From contig NC_045146.1 in NCBI RefSeq assembly GCF_008831285.2, forward strand, positions 13,757,149-13,821,148: a stretch of DNA of 64,000 bases. Direction: 5' to 3'. Within the stretch, counting starts at the first letter, position 1. Each line of letters opens with the position of its first letter. The notes beneath the pieces are model-generated. The model did no database searches. It worked only from the letters and a program-made list of their open reading frames with translations, and was not told where the DNA came from. The DNA is from Nymphaea colorata (taxonomy: Eukaryota; Streptophyta; Magnoliopsida; Nymphaeales; Nymphaeaceae). Shown here piece by piece: positions 36,501 to 51,500 of this stretch. Position numbers and translations under genes: made by a program.

Positions 36501-39500
36501 TGGGCATTGAAAACAAGGGTTTGAACAGAGGTCTAATCTGTTCGGTTTTCGATGTTGGGTTTCAATTTTACGTCCAAAGTGTTGATTGAATGTGGTATTT
36601 GGATGTACGATTTGACTCTCGCATTACAGCTCTAGATCAGAGGTCTCATCTGATCCGGTTTAGATGTTGGAATTGGGCATTGAAAACAAGGGTTTGAACA
36701 GAGGTCTAATCTGTTCGGTTTTCGATGTTGGGTTTCAATTTTACATCCAAAGTGTTGATTGAATGTGGTATTTGGATGTACGATTTGACTTTCTCATCCC
36801 GGCACTAGATCAGAGGTCTCATCTGATCCGGTTTAGATGTTGGAATTGGGCATTGAAAACAAGGGTTTGAACAGAGGTCTAATCTGTTCGGTTTTCGATG
36901 TTGGGTTTCAATTTTATGTCCAAAGTGTTGATTGAATGTAGTATTTGGATGTACGATTTGACTTTCTCATCCCGGCTCTAGATCAGAGGTCTCATCTGAT
37001 CCGGTTTAGATGTTGGAATTGGGCATTGAAAACAAGGGTTTGAACAAAGGTCTAATCTGTTCGGTTTTCGATGTTGGTTTCAATTTTACATCCAAAGTGT
37101 GTATTGAATGTGGTATTTGGATGTACGATTCGACTTTCTCATCCCGGCTCCAGATCAGAGGTCTAATCTGATCCGGTTTAGATGTTGGAATTGGGCATTG
37201 AAAACAAGGGTTTGAACAAAGGTCTAATCTGTTCGGTTTTCGATGTTGGTTTCAATTTTACATCCAAAGTGTGTATTGAATGTGGTATTTGGATGTACGG
37301 TTCGACTTTCTCATCCCGGCTCTAGATCAGAGGTCTCATCTGATCCGGTTTAGATGTTGGAATTGGGCATTGAAAACAAGGGTTTGAACAGAGGTCTAAT
37401 ATGTTCGGTTTTCGATGTTGGGTTTCAATTTTACATCCAAAGAGTTGATTGAATGTGGTATTTGGATGTACGATTCGACTTTCTCATCCCGGCTCCAGAT
37501 CAGAGGTCTAATCTGATCCGGTTTAGATGTTGGAATTGGGCATTGAAAACAAGGGTTTGAACAGAGGTCTAATCTGTTCGGTTTTCGATGTTGGGTTTCA
37601 ATTTTACATCCAAAGTGTTGATTGAATGTGGTATTTGGATGTACGATTCGACTTTCTCATCCCGGCTCTAGATCAGAGGTCTCATCTGATCCGGTTTAGA
37701 TGTTGGAATTGGGCATTGAAAACAAGGGTTTGAACAGAGGTCTAATCTGTTCGGTTTTCGATGTTGGGTTTCAATTTTACATCCAAAGAGTTGATTGAAT
37801 GTGGTATTTGGATGTACGATTCGACTTTCTCATTCCGGCTCTAGATCAGAGGTCTGATCTGATCCGGTTTAGATGTTGGAATTGAGCATTGAAAACAAGG
37901 GTTTGAACAGAGGTCTAATCTGTTCGGTTTTCGATGTTGGGTTTCAATTTTACATCCAAAGTGTTGATTGAATGTGGTATTTGGATGTACGATTCGACTT
38001 TCTCTTCTCGGCTTTAGATCAGAGGTCTCATCTGATCCGGTTTAGATGTAGGAATTGGGCTTTGAAAACAAGGGTTTGAACAGAGGTCTAATCTGTTCGG
38101 TTTTGGATGTTGGTTTCAATTTTACATCCAAAGTGTGGATTGAATGTGGTATTTGGATGTACGGTTCGACTTTCTCATCCCGGCTCTAGATCAGAGGTCT
38201 CATCTGATCCGGTTTAGATGTTGGAATTGGGCATTGAAAACAAGGGTTTGAACAGAGGTCTAATCTGTTCGGTTTTCGATGTTGGGTTTCAATTTTACAT
38301 CCAAAGTGTTGATTGAATGTGGTATTTGGATGTACGATTCGACTTTCTCATCCCGACTCTAGATCAGAGGTCTCATCTGATCCGGTTTAGATGTTGGAAT
38401 TGGGCATTGAAAACAAGGGTTTGAACAGAGGTCTAATCTGTTCGGTTTTCGATGTTGGGTTTCAATTTTACATCCAAAGAGTTGATTGAATGTGGTATTT
38501 GGATGTACGATTCGACTTTCTCATCCCGGCTCCAGATCAGAGGTCTAATCTGATCCGGTTTAGATGTTGGAATTGGGCATTGAAAACAAGGGTTTGAACA
38601 GAGGTCTAATCTGTTCGGTTTTCGATGTTGGGTTTCAATTTTACATCCAAAGTGTTGATTGAATGTGGTATTTGGATGTACGATTCGACTTTCTCATCCC
38701 GGCTCTAGATCAGAGGTCTCATCTGATCCGGTTTAGATGTTGGAATTGGGCATTGAAAACAAGGGTTTGAACAGAGGTCTAATCTGTTCGGTTTTCGATG
38801 TTGGGTTTCAATTTTACATCCAAAGAGTTGATTGAATGTGGTATTTGGATGTACGATTCGACTTTCTCATTCCGGCTCTAGATCAGAGGTCTAATCTGAT
38901 CCGGTTTAGATGTTGGAATTGGGCATTGAAAACAAGGGTTTGAACAGAGGTCTAATCTGTTCGGTTTTCGATGTTGGGTTTCAATTTTACATCCAAAGTG
39001 TTGATTGAATGTGGTATTTGGATGTACGATTCGACTTTCTCTTCTCGGCTTTAGATCAGAGGTCTCATCTGATCCGGTTTAGATGTAGGAATTGGGCTTT
39101 GAAAACAAGGGTTTGAACAGAGGTCTAATCTGTTCGGTTTTCGATGTTGGGTTTGAATTTTACATCCAAAGTATTGATTGAATGTGGTATTTGGATGTAC
39201 GATTCGACTTTCTCATCCCGGCTCTAGATCAGAGGTCTGATCTGATCCGGTTTAGATGTTGCAATTGGGCATTGAAAACAAGGGTTTGAACAGAGGTCTA
39301 ATCTGTTCGGTTTTCGATGTTGAGTTTCAATTTTACATCCAAAGTGTTGATTGAATGTGGTATTTGGATGTACGATTCGACTTTCTCATCCCGGCTCTAG
39401 ATCAGAGGTCTCATCTGATCCGGTTTAGATGTTGGAATTGGGCATTGAAAACAAGGGTTTGAACAAAGGTCTAATCTGTTCGGTTTTCGATGTTGGGTTT

Positions 39501-42500
39501 CAATTTTACATCCAAAGAGTTGATTGAATGTGGTATTTGGATGTACGATTTGACTCTCGCATTACAGCTCTAGATCAGAGGTCTCATCTGATCCGGTTTA
39601 GATGTTGGAATTGAGCATTGAAAACAAGGGTTTGAACATAGGTCTAATCTGTTCGGTTTTCGATGTTGGGTTTCAATTTTACATCCAAAGTGTTGATTGA
39701 ATGTGGTATTTGGATGTACGATTTGACTTTCTCATCCCGGCTCTAGATCAGAGGTCTCATCTGATCCGGTTTAGATGTTGGAATTGGGCATTGAAAACAA
39801 GGGTTTGAACAGAGGTCTAATCTGTTCGGTTTTCGATGTTGGGTTTCAATTTTACATCCAAAGAGTTGATTGAATGTGGTATTTGGATGTACGATTCGAC
39901 TTTCTCATCCCGGCTCTAGATCAGAGGTCTAATCTGATCCGGTTTAGATGTTGGAATTGGGCATTGAAAACAAGGGTTTGAACAGAGGTCTAATCTGTTC
40001 GGTTTTCGATGTTGGGTTTCAATTTTACATCCAAAGTGTTGATTGAATGTTGTATTTGGATGTACGATTCGACTTTCTCTTCCCGGCTTTAGATCAGAGG
40101 TCTCATCTGATCCGGTTTAGATGTAGGAATTGGGCATTGAAAACAAGGGTTTGAACAGAGGTCTAATCTGTTCGGTTTTCGATGTTGGTTTCAATTTTAC
40201 AACCAAAGTGTTGATTGAATGTGGTATTTGGATGTACGGTTCGACTTTCTCATCCCGGCTCCAGATCAGAGGTCTCATCTGAACCGGTTTAGATGTTGGA
40301 ATTGGGCATTGAAAACAAGGATTTGAACAGAGGTCTAATCTGTTCGGTTTTCGATGTTGGGTTTCAATTTTACATCCAAAGAGTTGATTGAATGTGGTAT
40401 TTGGATGTACGATTCGACTTTCTCATCCCGGCTCTAGATCAGAGGTCTAATCTGATCCGGTTTAGATGTTGGAATTGGGCATTGAAAACAAGGGTTTGAA
40501 CAGAGGTCTAATCTGTTCGGTTTTCGATGTTGGGTTTCAATTTTACATCCAAAGAGTTGATTGAATGTGGTATTTGGATGTACGATTCGACTTTCTCATT
40601 CCGGCTCTAGATCAGAGGTCTAATCTGATCCGGTTTAGATGTTGGAATTGGGCATTGAAAACAAGGGTTTGAACAGAGGTCTAATCTGTTCGGTTTTCGA
40701 TGTTGGGTTTCAATTTTACATCCAAAGTGTTGATTGAATGTGGTATTTGGATGTACGATTCGACTTTCTCTTCTCGGCTTTAGATCAGAGGTCTCATCTG
40801 ATCCGGTTTAGATGTAGGAATTGGGCTTTGAAAACAAGGGTTTGAACAGAGGTCTAATCTGTTCGGTTTTCGATGTTGGTTTCAATTTTACATCCAAAGT
40901 GTGGATTGAATGTGGTATTTGGATGTACGGTTCGACTTTCTCATCCCGGCTCTAGATCAGAGGTCTCATCTGTTCCGGTTTAGATGTTGGAATTGGGCAT
41001 TGAAAACAAGGGTTTGAACAGAGGTCTAATCTTTTCGGTTTTCGATGTTGGGTTTGAATTTTACATCCAAAGTATTGATTGAATGTGGTATTTGGATGTA
41101 CGATTCGACTTTCGCATCCCGGCTCTAGATTAGAGGTCTCATCTGATCCGGTTTAGATGTTGGAATCGGGCATTGAAAACAAGGGTTTGAACAGAGGTCT
41201 AATCTGTTCGGTTTTCGATGTTGAGTTTCAATTTTACATCCAAAGTGTTGATTGAATGTGGTATTTGGATGTACGATTTGACTCTCGCATTACAGCTCTA
41301 GATCAGAGGTCTCATCTGAACCGGTTTAGATGTTGGAATTGGGCATTGAAAACAAGGGTTTGAACAGAGGTCTAATCTGTTCGGTTTTCGATGTTGGTTT
41401 CAATTTTCCATCCAAAGTGTTGATTGAATGTGGTATTTGGATGTACGATTCGACTTTCTCATCCCGGCTCTAGATCAGAGGTCTCATCTGATCCGGTTTA
41501 GATGTTGGAATTGGGCATTGAAAACAAGGGTTTGAACAGAGGTCTAATCTGTTCGGTTTTCGATGTTGGGTTTCAATTTTACATCCAAAGTGTTGATTGA
41601 ATGTGGTATTTGGATGTACGATTGGACTTTCTCATCACGGCTCTAGATCAGAGGTCTCATCTGATCCGGTTTAGATGTTGGATTGGGCATTGAAAACAAG
41701 GGTTTGAACAGAGGTCTAATCTGTTCGGTTTTCGATGTTGGGTTTCAATTTTACATCCAAAGAGTTGATTGAATGTGGTATTTGGATGTACGATTCGACT
41801 TTCTCATCCCGGCTCTAGATCAGAGGTCTAATCTGATCCGGTTTAGATGTTGGAATTGGGCATTGAAAACAAGGGTTTGAACAGAGGTCTAATCTGTTCG
41901 GTTTTCGATGTTGGGTTTCAATTTTACATCCAAAGTGTTGATTGAATGTGGTATTTGGATGTACGATTTGACTTTCTCATCCCGGCTCTAGATCAGAGGT
42001 CTCATCTGATCCAGTTTAGATGTTGGAATTGGGCATTGAAAACAAGGGTTTGAACAGAGGTCTAATCTGTTCGGTTTTCGATGTTGGGTTTCAATTTTAC
42101 ATCCAAAGAGTTGATTGAATGTGGTATTTGGATGTACGATTTGACTATCGTATTACAGCTCTAGATCAGAGGTCTCATCTGATCCGGTTTAGATGTTGAA
42201 TTGGGCATTGAAAACAAGGGTTTGAACAGAGGTCTAATCTGTTCGGTTTTCGATGTTGAGTGTCAATTTTACATCCAAAGTGTTGATTGAATGTGGTATT
42301 TGGATGTACGATTTGACTCTCGTATTACAGCTCTAGATCAGAGGTCTCATCTGATCCGGTTTAGATGTTGGAATTGGGCATTGAAAACAAGGGTTTGAAC
42401 AGAGGTCTAATCTGTTCGGTTTTCGATGTTGGTTTCAATTTTCCATCCAAAGTGTTGATTGAATGTGGTATTTGGATGTACGATTTGACTTTCTCATCCC

Positions 42501-45500
42501 GACCTAGATCAGAGGTCTCATCTGATCCTGTTTAGATGTTGGAATTGGGCATTGAAAACAGGGTTTGAACAGAGGTCTAATCTATTCGGTTTTCGATGTT
42601 GGGTTTCAATTTTACATCCAAAGTGTTGATTGAATGTGGTATTTGGATGTACGATTTGACTTTCTCATCCCGGCTCTAGATCAGAGGTCTCAACTGATCC
42701 GGTTTAGATGTTGGAATTGGGCATTGAAAACAAGGATTTGAATAGAGGTCTAATCTGTTCGGTTTTCGATGTTGAGTTTCAATTTTACATCCAAAGTGTT
42801 GATTGAATGTGGTATTTGGATGTACGATTTGACTCTCGCATTACAGCTCTAGATCAGAGGTCTCATCTGAACCGGTTTAGATGTTGGAATTGGGCATTGA
42901 AAACAGGGTTTGAACAGAGGTCTAATCTGTTCGGTTTTCGATGTTGGTTTCAATTTTCCATCCAAAGTGTTGATTGAATGTGGTATTTGGATGTACGATT
43001 CGACTTTCTCATCCCGGCTCTAGATCAGAGGTCTCATCTGATCCGGTTTAGATGTTGGAATTGGGCATTGAAAACAAGGGTTTGAACAGAGGTCTAATCT
43101 GTTCGGTTTTCGATGTTGGGTTTCAATTTTACATCCAAAGTGTTGATTGAATGTGGTATTTGGATGTACGATTGACTTTCTCATCACGGCTCTAGATCAG
43201 AGGTCTCATCTGATCCGGTTTAGATGTTGGAATCGGGCATTGAAAACAAGGGTTTGAACAGAGGTCTAATCTGTTCGGTTTTCGATGTTGAGTTTCAATT
43301 TTACATCCAAAGTGTTGATTGAATGTGGTATTTGGATGTACGATTCGACTTTCTCTTCTCGGCTTTAGATCAGAGGTCTCATCTGAACCGGTTTAGATGT
43401 TGGAATTGGGCATTGAAAACAAGGGTTTGAACAGAGGTCTAATCTGTTCGGTTTTCGATGTTGGTTTCAATTTTCCATCCAAAGTGTTGATTGAATGTGG
43501 TATTTGGATGTACGATTCGACTTTCTCATCCCGGCTCTAGATCAGAGGTCTCATCTGATCCGGTTTAGATGTTGGAATTGGGCATTGAAAACAAGGGTTT
43601 GAACAGAGGTCTAATCTGTTCGGTTTTCGATGTTGGGTTTCAATTTTACATCCAAAGTGTTGATTGAATGTGGTATTTGGATGTACGATTGGACTTTCTC
43701 ATCCCGGCTCTAGATCAGAGGTCTCATCTGATCCGGTTTAGATGTTGGAATTGGGCATTGAAAACAAGGGTTTGAACAAAGGTCTAATCTGTTCGGTTTT
43801 CGATGTTGGGTTTCAATTTTACATCCAAAGAGTTGATTGAATGTGGTATTTGGATGTACGATTCGACTTTCTCATCCCGGCTCTAGATCAGAGGTCTAAT
43901 CTGATCCGGTTTAGATGTTGGAATTGGGCATTGAAAACAAGGGTTTGAACAGAGGTCTAATCTGTTCGGTTTTCGATGTTGGGTTTCAATTTTACATCCA
44001 AAGTGTTGATTGAATGTGGTATTTGGATGTACGATTTGACTTTCTCATCCCGGCTCTAGATCAGAGGTCTCATCTGATCCGGTTTAGATGTTGGAATTGG
44101 GCATTGAAAACAAGGGTTTGAACAGAGGTCTAATCTGTTCGGTTTTCGATGTTGGGTTTCAATTTTACATCCAAAGAGTTGATTGAATGTGGTATTTGGA
44201 TGTACGATTTGACTATCGTATTACAGCTCTAGATCAGAGGTCTCATCTGATCCGGTTTAGATGTTGGAATTGGGAATTGAAAACAAGGGTTTGAACAGAG
44301 GTCTAATCTGTTCGGTTTTCGATGTTGAGTGTCAATTTTACATCCAAAGTGTTGATTGAATGTGGTATTTGGATGTACGATTTGACTCTCGTATACAGCT
44401 CTAGATCAGAGGTCTCATCTGATCCGGTTTAGATGTTGGAATTGGGCATTGAAAACAAGGGTTTGAACAGAGGTCTAATCTGTTCGGTTTTCGATGTTGG
44501 TTTCAATTTTCCATCCAAAGTGTTGATTGAATGTGGTATTTGGATGTACGATTGACTCTCGCATTCAGCTCTAGATCAGAGGTCTCATCTGATCCGGTTT
44601 AAATGTTGGAATTGGGCATTGAAAACAAGGGTTTGAACAGAGGTCTAATCTGTTCGGTTTTCGATGTTGGTTTCAATTTTCCATCCAAAGTGTTGATTGA
44701 ATGTGGTATTTGGATGTACGATTCGACTTTCTCATCCCGGCTCTAGATCAGAGGTCTCATCTGATCCGGTTTAGATGTTGGAATTGGGCATTGAAAACAA
44801 GGGTTTGAACAGAGGTCTAATCTGTTCGGTTTTCGATGTTGGGTTTCAATTTTACATCCAAAGTGTTGATTGAATGTGGTATTTGGATGTACGATTGACT
44901 TTCTCATCACGGCTCTAGATCAGAGGTCTCATCTGATCCGGTTTCGATGTTGGAATTGGGCATTGAAAACACGGGTTTGAACAGAGGTCTAATCTGTTCG
45001 GTTTTCGATGTTGGGTTTCAATTTTACATCCAAAGTGTTGATTGAATGTGGTATTTGGATGTACGGTTCGACTTTCTCATCCCGGCTCTAGATCAGAGGT
45101 CTCATCTGATCCGGTTTAGATGTTGGAATTGGGCATTGAAAACAAGGGTTTGAACAGAGGTCTAATCTGTTCGGTTTTCGATGTTGGGTTTCAATTTTAC
45201 ATCCAAAGTGTTGATTGAATGTGGTATTTGGATGTACGGTTCGACTTTCTCATCCCGGCTCTAGATCAGAGGTCTCATCTGAACCGGTTTAGATGTTGGA
45301 ATTGGGCATTGAAAACAAGGATTTGAACAGAGGTCTAATCTGTTCGGTTTTCGATGTTGGGTTTCAATTTTACATCCAAAGAGTTGATTGAATGTGGTAT
45401 TTGGATGTACGATTCGACTTTCTCATCCCGGCTCTAGATCAGAGGTCTAATCTGATCCGGTTTAGATGTTGGAATTGGGCATTGAAAACAAGGGTTTGAA

Positions 45501-48500
45501 CAGAGGTCTAATCTGTTCGGTTTTCGATGTTGGGTTTCAATTTTACATCCAAAGAGTTGATTGAATGTGGTATTTGGATGTACGATTTGACTTTCTCATC
45601 CCGGCTTTAGATGAGAGGTCTCATCTGATCCGGTTTAGATGTAGGAATTGGGCATTGAAAACAAGGGTTTGAACAAAGGTCTAATCTGTTCGGTTTTCGA
45701 TGTTGGTTTCAATTTTACATCCAAAGTGTGATTGAATGTGGTATTTGGATGCACGGTTCGACTTTCTCATCCCGGCTTTAGATCAGAGGTCTCATCTGAT
45801 CCGGTTTAGATGTAGGAATTGGGCATTGAAAACAAGGGTTTGAACAGAGGTCTAATCTGTTCGGTTTTCGATGTTGGTTTCAATTTTACATCCAAAGTGT
45901 GGATTGAATGTGGTATTTGGATGTACGGTTCGACTTTCTCATCCCGGCTCAGATCAGAGGTCTCATCTGATCCGATTTAGATGTTGGAATTGGGCATTGA
46001 AAACAAGGGTTTGAACAGAGGTCTAATCTGTTCGGTTTCGATGTTGGGTTTCAATTTTACATCCAAAGTGTTGATTGAATGTGGTATTTGGATGTACGAT
46101 TCGACTTTCTCATCCCGACTCTAGATCAGAGGTCTATCTGATCCGGTTTAGATGTTGGAATTGGGCATTGAAAACAAGGGTTTGAACAGAGGTCTAATCT
46201 GTTCGGTTTTCGATGTTGAGTTTCAATTTTACATCCAAAGTGTTGATTGAATGTGGTATTTGGATGTACGATTCGACTTTCTCATCCCGGCTCTAGATCA
46301 GAGGTCTAATCTGATCCGGTTTAGATGTTGGAATTGGGCATTGAAAACAAGGGTTTGAACAGAGGTCTAATCTGTTCGGTTTTCGATGTTGAGTTTCAAT
46401 TTTACATCCAAAGTGTTGATTGAATGTGGTATTTGGATGTACGATTCGACTTTTTCATCCCGGCTCTAGATCAGAGGTCTCATCTGATCCGGTTTAGATG
46501 TTGGAATTGGGCATTGAAAACAAGGGTTTGAACAGAGGTCTAATCTGTTCGGTTTTCGATGTTGGGTTTCAATTTTACATCCAAAGTGTTGATTGAATGT
46601 GGTATTTGGATGTACGATTGGACTTTCTCATCACGGCTCTAGATCAGAGGTCTCATCTGATCCGGTTTCGATGTTGGAATTGGGCATTGAAAACAAGGGT
46701 TTGAACAGAGGTCTAATCTGTTCGGTTTTCGATGTCGGGTTTCAATTTTACATCCAAAGTGTTGATTGAATGTGGTATTTGGATGTACGGTTCGACTTTC
46801 TCATCCCGGCACTAGATCAGAGGTCTCATCTGATCCGGTTTAGATGTTGGAATTGGGCATTGAAAACAAGGGTTTGAACAGAGGTCTAATCTGTTCGGTT
46901 TTCGATGTTGGTTTCAATTTTACATCCAAAGTGTGTATTGAATGTGGTATTTGGATGTACGGTTCGACTTTCTCATCCCGGCTCTAGATCAGAGGTCTCA
47001 TCTGATCCGGTTTAGATGTTGGAATTGGGCATTGAAAACAAGGGTTTGAACAGAGGTCTAATCTGTTCGGTTTTCGATGTTGGGTTTCAATTTTACATCC
47101 AAAGTGTTGATTGAATGTGGTATTTGGATGTACGATTTGACTTTCTCATCCCGACTCTAGATCAGAGGTCTCATCTGATCTGGTTTAGATGTTGGAATTG
47201 GGCATTGAAAACAAGGGTTTGAACAGAGGTCTAATCTGTTCGGTTTTCGATGTTGGGTTTCAATTTTACATCCAAAGAGTTGATTGAATGTGGTATTTGG
47301 ATGTACGATTTGACTTTCTCATCCCGGCTTAGATGAGAGGTCTCATCTGATCCGGTTTAGATGTAGGAATTGGGCATTGAAAACAAGGGTTTGAACAAAG
47401 GTCTAATCTGTTCGGTTTTCGATGTTGGTTTCAATTTTACATCCAAAGTGTGGATTGAATGTGGTATTTGGATGCACGGTTCGACTTTCTCATCCCGGCT
47501 TTAGATCAGAGGTCTCATCTGATCCGGTTTAGATGTAGGAATTGGGCATTGAAAACAAGGGTTTGAACAGAGGTCTAATCTGTTCGGTTTTCGATGTTGG
47601 GTTTCAATTTTACATCCAAAGTGTTGATTGAATGTGGTATTTGGATGTACGATTCGACTTTCTCATCCCGGCTTTAGATCAGAGGTCTCATCTGATCCGG
47701 TTTAGATGTAGGAATTGGGCATTGAAAACAAGGGTTTGAACAGAGGTCTAATCTGTTCGGTTTTCGATGTTGGTTTCAATTTTACATCCAAAGTGTGATT
47801 GAATGTGGTATTTGGATGTACGGTTCGACTTTCTCATCCCGGCTCTAGATCAGAGGTCTCATCTGATCCGGTTTAGATGTTGGAATTGGGCATTGAAAAC
47901 AAGGGTTTGAACAGAGGTCTAATCTGTTCAGTTTTCGATGTTGGGTTTCAATTTTACATCCAAAGTGTTGATTGAATGTGGTATTTGGATGTACGATTTG
48001 ACTTTCTCATCCCGACTCTAGATCAGAGGTCTCATCTGATCCGGTTTAGATGTTGGAATTGGGCATTGAAAACAAGGGTTTGAACAGAGGTCTAATCTGT
48101 TCGATTTTCGATGTTGGTTTTCAATTTTACATCCAAAGTGTTGATTGAATGTCGTATTTGGATGTACGATTTGACTTTCTCATCCCGACTCTAGATCAGA
48201 GGTCTCATCTGATCCTGTTTAGATGTTGGAATTGGGCATTGAAAACATGGGTTTGAACAGAGGTCTAATCTGTTCGGTTTTCGATGTTGGGTTTCAATTT
48301 TACATCCAAAGTGTTGATTGAATGTGGTATTTGGATGTACGATTTGACTTTCTCATCCCGGCTCTAGATCAGAGGTCTCATCTGATCCAGTTTAGATGTT
48401 GGAATTGGGCATTGAAAACAAGGATTTGAACAGAGGTCTAATCTGTTCGGTTTTCGATGTTGGGTTTCAATTTTACTCCAAAGTGTTGATTGAATGTGGT

Positions 48501-51500
48501 ATTTGGATGTACGATTTGACTCTCGCATTACAGCTCTAGATCAGAGGTCTCATCTGATCCGGTTTAGATGTTGGAATTGGGCATTGAAAACAAGGGTTTG
48601 AACAGAGGTCTAATCTGTTCGGTTTTCGATGTTGGTTTCAATTTTCCATCCAAAGTGTTGATTGAATGTGGTATTTGGATGTACGATTCGACTTTCTCAT
48701 CCCGGCTTTAGATCAGAGGTCTCATCTGATCCGGTTTAGATGTAGGAATTGGGCATTGAAAACAAGGGTTTGAACAAAGGTCTAATCTGTTCGGTTTTCG
48801 ATGTTGGTTTCAATTTTACATCCAAAGTGTGTATTGAATGTGGTATTTGGATGTACGGTTCGACTTTCTCATCCCGGCTCTAGATCAGAGGTCTCATCTG
48901 ATCCGGTTTAGATGTTGGAATTGGGCATTGAAAACAAGGGTTTGAACAGAGGTCTAATCTGTTCGGTTTTCGTTGTTGGGTTTCAATTTTACATCCAAAG
49001 TGTTGATTGAATGTGGTATTTGGATGTACGGTTCGACTTTCTCATCCCGGCTCTAGATCAGAGGTCTCATCTGAACCGGTTTAGATGTTGGAATTGGGCA
49101 TTGAAAACAAGGGTTTGAACAGAGGTCTAATCTGTTCGGTTTTCGATGTTGGGTTTCAATTTTACATCCAAAGAGTTGATTGAATGTGGTATTTGGATGT
49201 ACGATTCGACTTTCTCATCCCGGCTCTAGATCAGAGGTCTAATCTGATCCGGTTTAGATGTTGGAATTGGGCATTGAAAACAAGGGTTTGAACAGAGGTC
49301 TAATCTGTTCGGTTTTCGATGTTGGGTTTCAATTTTACATCCAAAGTGTTGATTGAATGTGGTATTTGGATGTACGATTCGACTTTCTCATCCCGGCTCT
49401 AGATCAGAGGTCTCATCTGATCCGGTTTAGATGTTGGAATTGGGCATTGAAAACAAGGGTTTGAACAGAGGTCTAATCTGTTCGGTTTTCGATGTTGGGT
49501 TTCAATTTTACATCCAAAGTGTTGATTGAATGTGGTATTTGGATGTACGATTTGACTTTCTCATCCCGGCTCTAGATCAGAGGTCTCATCTGATCCGGTT
49601 TATATGTTGGAATTGGGCATTGAAAACAAGGGTTTGAACAGAGGTCTAATCTGTTCGGTTTTCGATGTTGGGTTTCAATTTTACATCCAAAGTGTTGATT
49701 GAATGTGGTATTTGGATGTACGATTCGACTTTCTCATCCCGGCTTTAGATCAGAGGTCTCATCTGATCCGGTTTAGATGTAGGAATTGGGCATTGAAAAC
49801 AAGGGTTTGAACAGAGGTCTAATCTGTTCGGTTTTCGATGTTGGTTTCAATTTTACATCCAAAGTGTGGATTGAATGTGGTATTTGGATGTACGGTTCGA
49901 CTTTCTCATCCCGGCTCTAGATCAGAGGTCTCATCTGATCCGGTTTAGATGTTGGAATTGGGCATTGAAAACAAGGGTTGGAACAGAGGTCTAATCTGTT
50001 CGGTTTTCGATGTTGGGTTTCAATTTTACATCCAAAGTGTTGATTGAATGTGGTATTTGGATGTACGATTCGACTTTCCCATCCCGGCTCTAGATCAGAG
50101 GTCTCATCTGATCCGGTTTAGATGTTGAAATTGGGCATTGAAAACAAGGGTTTGAACAGAGGTCTAATCTGTTCGGTTTTCGATGTTGGTTTCAATTTTA
50201 CATCCAAAGTGTGGATTGAATGTGGTATTTGGATGTACGGTTCGACTTTCTCATCCTGGCTCTAGATCAGAGGTCTCATCTGAACCAGTTTAGATGTTGG
50301 AATTGGGCATTGAAAACAAGGGTTTGAACAGAGGTCTAATCTGTTCGGTTTTCGATGTTGGGTTTCAATTTTACATCCAAAGAGTTGATTGAATGTGGTA
50401 TTTGGATGTACGATTCGACTTTCTCATCCCAGCTCTAGATCAGAGGTCTAATCTGATCTGGTTTAGATGTTGGAATTGGGCATTGAAAACAAGGGTTTGA
50501 ACAGAGGTCTAATCTGTTCGGTTTTCGATGTTGGGTTTCAATTTTACATCCAAAGTGTTGATTGAATGTGGTATTTGGATGTACGATTCGACTTTCTCAT
50601 CCCGGCTCTAGATCAGAGGTCTCATCTGATCCGGTTTAGATGTTGGAATTGGGCATTGAAAACAAGGGTTTGAACAGAGGTCTAATCTGTTCGGTTTTCG
50701 ATGTTGGGTTTCAATTTTACATCCAAAGTGTTGATTGAATGTGGTATTTGGATGTACGGTTCGACTTTCTCATCCCGGCTCTAGATCAGAGGTCTCATCT
50801 GAACCGGTTTAGATGTTGGAATTGGGCATTGAAAACAAGGATTTGAACAGAGGTCTAATCTGTTCGGTTTTCGATGTTGGGTTTCAATTTTACATCCAAA
50901 GAGTTGATTGAATGTGGTATTTGGATGTACGATTCGACTTTCTCATCCCGGCTCTAGATCAGAGGTCTAATCTGATCCGGTTTAGATGTTGGAATTGGGC
51001 ATTGAAAACAAGGGTTTGAACAGAGGTCTAATCTGTTCGGTTTTCGATGTTGGGTTTCAATTTTACATCCAAAGTGTTGAATGAATGTGGTATTTGGATG
51101 TACGATTCGACTTTCTCATCCCGGCTCTAGAACAGAGGTCTCATCTGAACCGGTTTAGATGTTGGAATTGGGCATTGAAAACAAGGGTTTGAACAGAGGT
51201 CTAATCTGTTCGGTTTTCGATGTTGGGTTTCAATTTTACATCCAAAGAGTTGATTGAATGTGGTATTTGGATGTACGATTCGACTTTCTCATCCCGGCTC
51301 TAGATCAGAGGTCTCATCTGATCCGGTTTAGATGTTGGAATTGGGCATTGAAAACAAGGGTTTGAACAGAGGTCTAATCTGTTCGGTTTTCGTTGTTGGG
51401 TTTCAATTTTACATCCAAAGTGTTGATTGAATGTGGTATTTGGATGTACGGTTCGACTTTCTCATCCCGGCTCTAGATCAGAGGTCTCATCTGAACCGGT

